NCBI GenBank assembly: GCA_037102815.1
Contig: BTPP01000002.1
Coordinates: 5,890,001 to 5,954,000 of the forward strand
Source of the DNA: Neurospora intermedia
Taxonomy: Eukaryota; Ascomycota; Sordariomycetes; Sordariales; Sordariaceae
Length of the DNA stretch: 64,000 nt
Reading direction: 5' to 3'
Each line of letters begins with the position of its first letter. Positions within the stretch are counted from its first letter, which is position 1. Shown here piece after piece: positions 57,001 to 64,000 of the stretch. The notes under the pieces were generated by a model, which was given only the letters and a program-made list of their open reading frames with translations, was not told where the DNA came from and ran no database searches. A program made the translations under genes and the position numbers.

Positions 57001-58149
57001 GTCAAATAAAATGCTCACTGCTCACACAGTACCATCTGCAAACTCAACAATCGCAAGTAATATCCAAGCAGGAATTTCCTGGATATAATCTGAGGCCAAC
57101 AAGGGGAAAACAGAACAAGCTAAAATGCTTGGAAACGCTTAACCAGACCGACCTCGTCATTGTTGCCGGACCGCTGAATTTTCAATGGCATTATGCATCT
57201 ACTGATCGCATATTGGGAAAGAGCGTGACGACTATCGATGAGTGATCAATAACCCGGTCCCGAAGGTTTGGTTCGTGGACAGGGGTTGCCATTTGGCCTT
57301 TGGAGGTATCGCCTTGCTTCTCTATACCCTACCTTTACCTATACCCGCGAATCTGGATACACCCAAAAAATATTCCGTACTCTTTAAGCTGATCAGAACT
57401 ATATGCGACCTGTGGAAGGTAGCATGGCCCTCGTCTGCTCTCACTCCCACATTGACAAGCAGGTTTAGGATGTTAAAACATGTTGATATCTTGTAGGGTT
57501 CGACAACCAACAAATACAACCTACACCGGACGCTTGACCGGTTTCGAAAAAGGCATACCAATTCACACACACTTCCCCTTCTCCACGAATACTCTCGCTA
57601 ACCCATGCTCCCTAAAATCGATCAGTGGACCAAGCTAACCCCTACTGACCTAACAGCACTACACCACACCACAAACAGCTACCTAACCAACAACCACGGG
57701 CCGACTGTCTGTCGAAATACTGCACTGTACTGTACATGTTTTGTGCACCCGGCACTGTGCCCAACGCACAATGACTAGGTCGCCTTCTAAGTCTAATCGA
57801 GCCCATACTCCGATATCACCCATCGTAGATCATCATGGGATAGGACCTTTTTTTCCGTCCAGCACGCACAGCACGCACAGCACGCCCACAACACATGACA
57901 TTCATCTTTCGCTTATTCTGATGCTAAAAAGGCGGAAAAGGGACTAAAAGGACCAAAAGGGACTAAAATAGGCTTAAAAGGGATTAGATACAAATGGGAT
58001 GTCTCAGATGTCGTAACAATAATGGACTTCACTACACTACATTACACGCTAAGGTGACGAACAAACATAAAGGGAAACAAACCAACATGAGGTTAGACTA
58101 GCTATGTAAGCTATGTGGGTATACCTCCAGTTTATTAACTCCGTTTCCG

Positions 58150-58920
58150 CACTTCGCTGGAGATTATGAGAATACTACCTACCTACCTACCTACCTACCT
58201 AGGTGCGTGAATGCCTACCTACTGAGAGGGCGGAAACGAATCCGAGAAAACACTACCTACCTCTACATAGGTGACTGGTTGACCCATAGAATGGAGCGAG
58301 CGGAAAAGCTCCGAGAAAAGAAGAAAGGAAGGAAGGAAGGAAGAACAGAAAAAGATTGCCCATTCACTGCGTAGACTGAAATCAATAGCTTACTATCGAC
58401 ACCTAGAGGTAGTTACCGTCACGCAGATACCTACCTCTAGGTAGTAACATGGCAACTCCCACCTGATATTACCTACCCAACACCCAGCAGCGCTCACTAG
58501 TAATAAGGGGCAGTAACTGTGTAGTTAGTCAAATAATCCGGTAACAAACAAACTTGTCCAACTATCTTGGCTACCCAAAAATCCAGTCACCTCAGTTCTC
58601 GTTGAGTTGTTGCAGTATAGGGACGGACAGTTTCCATCATGCTCAGAGTTGCAACTTACCGGGCAGTTATCGGTTAAGGTAAGGTAGTTACCTCTAGTGT
58701 GCCAACTACCAGGGTTCGTTCATTTCATCCTTCCCTGAATCTAATATCTAAAACCACCAAAGGTACCTACCTCTACCTACCTACCTTGGGATTTACCGCA
58801 GTGCGTAGGTAGGTATTTTAGAGAGTACATACCGTAAGTTACCTTTAGTCAGTGTTGTGGCGACCGTACCTGAAGGTACATGTACCGATATACCTCTAGC
58901 TAGGTATGGAAGGTAGCGCA
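58150..58920. repeat. CCTA/TAGG-rich simple-repeat region
   Basis: The segment holds (CCTA)7 near 58174-58201, (GGAA)n near 58325-58342, and many AGGTAG/CTACCT pieces, some inverted. CTAGAGGTAG and CTACCTCTAG near 58404-58441 can form a 10-bp hairpin. This is the interspersed motif typical of Neurospora intergenic DNA. Confidence 0.7.
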
Positions 58921-59402
58921 GAAGTATCGCTTCACACTCAGTCTTGAAGGTTCCCTTGTTTTGGGGAGTGAAGTGAAGTCTCCTCATCCATTGTCACCAC
59001 TAACGTTGTGTTTCCAGTCTTCATCTTCACACTCCAGCAAAATCAAACACCTAGTTCAATCGGGTATAGTAATTATGTGGTGTAATGGTATTCGTCATTA
59101 ACTCTTTGTCCTTCCCTTTCCCAAATCCTTCTGCTAATCTCTATTCTTCTTCTCAACTTCTTCAACCTTCCAGCACACCCTCTCTCTCGCTTGAGATCAC
59201 AAACTGACAAACAAAGCACGCTGGTTGTTCAATACCGGTATGTGTGAATTCTATCGAGGCTAGTTAATTCGTACTTTTTCCGCTTGTTCATTGTTGATTT
59301 GTTTCCCCCGCACGTTGTTTCTTCTAATGATAACCGCTTCAGGACCCAGACTCCCACGTTGTTATATCTGTGGCTGGTCCTACCACAGCAGCACAACAAC
59401 AC

Positions 59403-62053
59403 TTAGGCAAGATACCCAAGCTCGTCATCCTCCAACCGCTCCAGGTACTCTTTATCGAGCAAGATCTCAATGCACTTCTTGATGTCGCCAATCTTGGGCA
59501 TGAATCGGGCCTTGATCTGGTTGATGGTTTCCGAGACAAGCTGCTGGTGCTTCATCTTCTTGCGCGCCTTCATGATACGGACGATAGCGGACTGTGCGGT
59601 CTTTGCGTTAGCTTTCTGGTCAACATGTTGACTGGGTATGGGGGGTCACCTACCTGCAACAACAACTTGCGATCCTCCTCAATCGTCTTGTTCGTCTCCG
59701 CCTCCTCCTGCTTGGTCTCGCTCTTCATGCCCACATTCAGGTTGATGCGATACTTCTTGTTCTTGAAGTCGTAGTTGAGCGAAAACGTCGCTCCCGGTCC
59801 AATCTTGCCACCTTCTCCACCCTCCGCGGTAAGAACCTTGGCCTTGACCAATATGCCCAAGGCGCCTTCAAGCACATCCGCGTTAAGTTGCGTGATGCTC
59901 GCAAGCTCCTCGAACGTGTACTGGTCCTTCTCGTTGAAAAGCAGTAAAATGGCCATCTGGTACGCCGACACGCTAAAGATGTAGGGCATCTTTGCGCCCT
60001 TCATATAATTCGCCTTGATGTCGCCCTTGCACAGCTGCCACAGCCAAGTGAGCTTGCGGCCTTCGTGCTTGTTCTTGTAGAAGCGGGTGAACCGATCGCA
60101 GTCGGCCGAGATCTCGGCGGGCGCAACAAAGCTGGTGTTTGGCGGGACGAGCGGCCAGAAACCGGTGCCGAGGATAGAGTATGTCGAGTCGAGCGGCTTG
60201 CCGTCCATGTTGAGGGAGGCGACGTGCTCCTTGAAGCCTGTGTTGAGATCCTTGGAGATCTGCATGTCCTGGAACATGCGTTGCAACTTGTTGGTGTATT
60301 CGAAGCCGCAGGCCTCCTTGAGCTTGGAAATCATCGAGGTCTCGGCGTCGTCCGAGTTGGAGTTGCTGTGCACGAGGCGGCGCGCCAGCATGCGTGAGTA
60401 GAACTTCTGAAACACGTCCTTGTCCTGGATGTACTTGAACACGGTCATAATCTGCGTCAAAGTATTCTCCAGCTCCGCCTCCTCCACGCCGGTGCTGCTC
60501 TTGCGGAGAAGCACGTCCGTGTACTTGGCCAGCAGTTCCGGTGACTTGTTGGAGCCCGATTTGCAGACCTCGTTCCTGTTCACGAATTCCTTGCAGGCGT
60601 TATCTAGAGATCTCGTGAAATCGGGCTCCTTGTTGAAGGCACGCTCAACTAAGCCCTGGTACTGAGTGTGGATCTCAAGCAGAGCGTCAACGTAGACCTT
60701 GGGCTCCAGTTTGTCGGCGTCTGCAGCCACCTTGGCGACAGCCGCCAAACCAGCCTTGCGAACATGGGCCTCGAAACGAGTCCGCAGAGGCTCCAGACCG
60801 TCGGGAATGCGAGACAAGAGGCTATACATGCGCCTCATGTCATCCTCTCGGTTGTTGTCCAGCAGGGCCTGGAACTCGTCACGCAACAGGGTAGAGTGCT
60901 CCGCGATGAGGGCCTGGTTGCAAGTCCTCTTCAGGTGTAGAGCAATATCCGGATGAAGATACATGCGTACGCGCTCCTCCTCCTCAGCCAGGCGAGCCTC
61001 GGCCTTCTTCATGTACTCGACAACGCTGTTTTCGGCCACAAACTGTTTGCTTTCGTTTTGGTAGAAAACCTTGGTCGCCTCCAGGAATGGTCTTTCGAAG
61101 TGGTACCTATACACTTCCAGTGTCGTCTTGGTGTTGTCACCTTCGTCCATACCGAGTGAGACGAAGCTATCGACCACCTGTTTGATCTGGGTGTACTCGA
61201 TGGTTTCACCGAGGCGTTGCCTTTCCACTAGCTTGAGGACGGCGTCCATGACTTTCTTAGAGACGGCTTGGAACAACACGTCACGCCACTGGACAAGGTG
61301 GAGGGTGTAGACGTCGTAGATGTTCTTTTTCCCTTCGTCCATCTCGCGCTTAACCCAGTGCCTATTCAGGTATTTGAAAAGATGGTGGATATACTTGGCG
61401 GCGTTGGTGTAGCGTTGCCATTCGCGAATGTAAAAGGCCAACAAGGCCTCGTCCTTGTGAGCCTCCGCTTCAGAGACTAGGTGCTTAAGGTGATCTGTCA
61501 GGTAGTTGGCCAGCTTCTTATACAAGTCCTCACCAAGCAGATGGGCTGGTGCGTGTTAGTCCTCTTGCTCATCTGTTTATCGGGCAAAACGCAGGGAAGA
61601 CAACATACCCCCTCTCTGGGCCCCAATTCCGGGAAGGTGATTACTCGGACTGCTGCTACCGCCGTTAGCCTTCTGCGATGTGCAGAAGTTGTGCACCGCC
61701 CTGTGCCGCAGTTAGTACCAAGTTGAAGGAGTGTATGGATATAGAGGGCATCTGTCCAACTAACGTGTAGATTCCCATGTACTACAAACGGCGTGTGTTA
61801 GCGGGGGGTAACGTGAACGGACGGGCGGGGAACAAACATACACTACTCATGTCAAGCCCTTCTTGGAGGTTGGTCATGATCTTGTTGATACTAGACTGCA
61901 AGTATGGCCAACTGACAGCAGAGGGTGGTCAGTACGGCTGTTGGAGGCAGAGGGGCCAGCAGCGAAGAGAGCAAAAACATACGTGCTGTCGATACCATCA
62001 CTGCCAGAAGGCTGCTGCCCGTACGCCCCCGTCATCATGGTTGCCGGAGGCAT
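59403..62053 (-). CDS. cul-1: Cullin-1 (CUL-1), scaffold of SCF ubiquitin ligases
   Basis: Six exons: 62053-61983, 61911-61842, 61781-61765 (17 nt), 61700-61609, 61545-59654 and 59591-59403, 776 residues. The first exons encode [20 protein letters not shown] and [15 protein letters not shown], the Skp1-binding end. Cullin repeats follow, then the cullin homology domain ([20 protein letters not shown]). The neddylation site [17 protein letters not shown] and the end [14 protein letters not shown] complete it. CUL-1 bridges Skp1/F-box proteins to Rbx1; in Neurospora SCF containing FWD-1 degrades the clock protein FRQ. The last acceptor is ambiguous: GCACAG at 59592-59594 gives [11 protein letters not shown] as in other cullins, while an acceptor 9 nt earlier would add three residues. 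The 17-nt exon 3 is confirmed by phase. Confidence 0.95.
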
Positions 62054-63664
62054 GTTTGTTGTGTCTATGTGTGTGTCCGTTTGAAAAGCGATCGTTCACC
62101 GGGGAATCGAAGAAAGAATGCGATATTGGGAATAATATGCCGGCTGACAACTTGTGGTGGACGAGCGGCGTAATCCGTCAGAAAACTCAAGCTGACCAGG
62201 TCGTGTTGGGTCGCGTGTGTTCGCCCAGAGACTGTCGGGGGGCAAGAACGAGTTTGATCTGGCCGACCGGTCGTTCTTGAGGTTGGAAGCGCGTTCGTTG
62301 TCTGCGACCGGTGACGAAGGGTGAATGGACTAGGTGGCAGCCAGAGGAGTAGAAGTAGACTAGAAGCAGTCGTCCTGAGCGATGAGGCCGCGCGCCGCAG
62401 GTCTCGAAGGTCGGATGGGATCGATGGCGGGGGTCACCACGTCGGTCGGTCGGTGTTGGTTGGGAGAAGGACCGTGAGCTGACAGACAGACGGGTTAATC
62501 GGTTATCGAGTCGGGTGAAGGAAGGATTGTTCCCTTGGAGTGACGAGTATGAAGTCGCAGCCTAAAGGTGAGGTGTAGAGGTAGGTAGGTACCTTGGCTG
62601 GTGGTTGTTGTTGTGGTGGTGTTCTGACAGGTTTCAATGTTCTGTTCTGTAGCGTAGGTAATCAAGTTGAAGAGTGGAGTTTCCAGTTTCCAGATTGGCC
62701 CCCCGAGGCTGCTGCTGCTGCCGTGGTCGATGCCCGGATGATAGAGCGATGCCGTCGTTAGGTCGTTGACGGTTTTCAGGCTGCAGCGGCGTGGCAGGCA
62801 TCGATTGACACTGACAGCAAGCAGCATGGAGGCTCCAGAGCAGTGGCCCCCCGCCAGTAAAAGACCGGACCACCGCGAACACGCAAAATTGTGGGGAATC
62901 GACAAAGTGGCGGGGATGGAGACGATGCCCTGCGATGCGGGACGGGCGACCGGGCATCTAGTGTATATTCCGTCATTACTGTACCAGTACCTCTAACATT
63001 GGCGGCTAACTAACAGATCTGGTGCAGGTATGTACCGTATGTTGATATAATACCATGTGTCTTTCCAAGGTAAATATTGTGATTCAAGCCAAAGTCTGTA
63101 CATGTGGAAATGGCACATATGTACAACTGAATAGGGTACTTTACGAATGGGAAAGCAGAACAGTGACAATGATGTAGCTACTTGTAGGTAGGGGTAGGTC
63201 AGCCGTTTACAGCCCCTTTAACCGTTGATACTAGAGGAGGACACCATTGGTGGCCAGAAGTCGATTAAACTGCATGTATTTTCCTGCTGGGGAGCTCACG
63301 GCAGGCAATATGATATCTCCTTATGCCAAATCTTTCGCTATCCGTTCCCCTTTTCATGTCTCATAACGCATACACAATCGAGTAATAATCATCACCATCC
63401 CTGCTAATATCAACATCACCAACATTACCAACTGATCAAACACTATTTGTTACCGCTGTATGCTAATCTGCTAATCCAAAAACCCCACCCAAAACAAAAA
63501 CACAGAGGCGGAACCGTGCTGAGGTATCGACAAAGTACGAGAAAATGCAAGTATGCTCCCATGCGGGTGGTTTGAGACGTTCGACGTCATTCGTCTCCCC
63601 CGCTTCATTGTTTTTCTTTCCCTCTCAATATCCTTCCGGGCTTTACCGCCCATTATAACCGTCG
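62054..63664. other. cul-1 upstream region and 3' flank of the last gene
   Basis: About 1.6 kb. Near 62,200-62,950 the sequence is G/GT-rich and probably contains the cul-1 promoter. It is AT-richer after 63,000. No further gene was supported. Confidence 0.5.
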
Positions 63665-64000
63665 TCACCTCCCCCTCTGAGTCTCCACATCATCTCCGCC
63701 TCCCAGCTTCACTACCAGCCTAAACACATTGACCGTAAAGTTGGTCAACCAGAAAAAGAGGCCAATCAGCTGAAACGCAGCCAGTGCCTGGCTGAAATGA
63801 TCCGTAAAGCGATCTTGACTGTTATGATAAACCAACACCTCGTACGCCAACGCCGTGCTGGCCGCCTTGAACACGATGAAAAACACATCCATCAGCACCA
63901 ACCCGCTCTTTTGCGTCACTGGCCTGAGCCCCAATGGACGACCCGTGTATTCGTCCCAGAGCATGTATCCGATATAAGGAATCGCTATCGTGTCCACCGC
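63665..64000 (-). CDS. C-terminal part of an unknown multi-helix membrane protein, cut by the window end
   Basis: An open frame enters from beyond the window and ends at 63665, giving about 111 residues. Hydrophobic segments are TIAIPYIGYML (continuing upstream), GLVLMDVFFIVFKAASTALA and AAFQLIGLFFWLTNFTVNVF, so at least three transmembrane helices. It ends with a hydrophilic GGDDVETQRGR. The segment LWDEYTGRPLGLRPV lies between helices. I do not recognise the family; small fungal four-helix proteins have this layout. The true start is outside. Confidence 0.65.
   Translation of the reverse strand, partial: AVDTIAIPYIGYMLWDEYTGRPLGLRPVTQKSGLVLMDVFFIVFKAASTALAYEVLVYHNSQDRFTDHFSQALAAFQLIGLFFWLTNFTVNVFRLVVKLGGGDDVETQRGR

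Larger units (their letters stand above)
52011..59402. other. Gene-poor 7.4-kb interval between gna-3 and cul-1
   Basis: No ORF here resembles a known family, and longer open frames (for example 54950-55387 and 52310-52981 on the minus strand) lack conserved character and sensible introns. The part near 52,010-53,500 is probably gna-3 leader and promoter. A TATA-containing segment with a 23-residue Thr-rich ORF is at 53926-54077. From about 58150 to 58920 the sequence is filled with CCTA/TAGG motifs. The final 450 bp would be cul-1 3' flank. The interval may hold long leaders or non-coding RNA. Confidence 0.55.

Noticed and set aside
58150-58250. CRISPR-like regular repeats
   Set aside because: These are simple CCTA microsatellites without spacers, and the genome is eukaryotic.
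1-64000. Dispersed 5S rRNA gene, as common in Neurospora
   Set aside because: Looked for the conserved 5S start and internal control region on both strands and saw none.

Overview
The window is nuclear DNA of a filamentous ascomycete, most likely Neurospora or a very close relative (Sordariaceae). Evidence: many 50-70 nt introns with GTRNGT donors, (G/A)CTAAC or CTGAC branch points and YAG acceptors; GC-rich third codon positions; abundant ACCTACCT/AGGTAGGT runs in intergenic DNA; and a set of genes matching named Neurospora loci (uvs-2 RAD18-type ligase, gna-3 G-alpha, cul-1 cullin, hat-4/Esa1 acetyltransferase, the 21-kDa complex I subunit). All gene models below are my own splicing from the sequence. 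Each complete multi-exon model was checked for phase and for total length divisible by three.

Layout. 1-1174 (+) 3' part of GID8-like CTLH protein; 2208-3092 (-) complex I NDUFS4-type subunit; 3692-4660 (+) ATP synthase subunit f, divergent from it; 6634-10550 (+) large disordered RGG protein; 12742-14684 (-) PLP aminotransferase; 15820-17416 (-) MYST acetyltransferase Esa1; 18303-19538 (+) REX4 exonuclease; 19938-21545 (-) cyclopropane-fatty-acid-synthase-like methyltransferase; 23732-25256 (+) FunK1 kinase lacking catalytic aspartates; 25689-26320 (+) RNase H2 subunit C; 26633-29350 (-) TRAPPIII subunit Trs85; 31149-33655 (+) secreted polysaccharide deacetylase; 34163-38971 (-) INCENP/Sli15; 39932-41485 (+) uvs-2/RAD18; 41870-47108 RTA1 protein, Zn2Cys6 regulator and MFS exporter; 47951-49396 (-) second Zn2Cys6 regulator; 50634-52010 (-) gna-3; 52011-59402 a gene-poor 7.4 kb interval; 59403-62053 (-) cul-1; 63665-64000 (-) start-truncated membrane protein.

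Most genes are housekeeping: respiration (complex I and ATP synthase from one shared 600 bp divergent promoter region), ubiquitin pathways (GID8, RAD18, cullin), chromatin and chromosome segregation (Esa1, INCENP), RNA and DNA surveillance (REX4, RNase H2C), trafficking (Trs85) and signalling (G-alpha). The accessory part is 41.8-49.4 kb, where an RTA1 transporter-like protein, an MFS exporter and two zinc-cluster regulators adjoin and could form a stress or drug-efflux neighbourhood.

The least expected structures are in non-coding DNA. Three short elements have terminal inverted repeats: 11543-11892 and 17711-17960 with 8-bp or near-8-bp direct repeats at their ends, and 15518-15810 with weaker flanks and much longer arms. 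All look like non-autonomous DNA transposons (MITEs) of different families within 6.4 kb. A tandem duplication of the 5' end of the zinc-cluster gene at 43.3-43.66 kb leaves a decayed first-exon copy that now forms a 16-codon upstream ORF.
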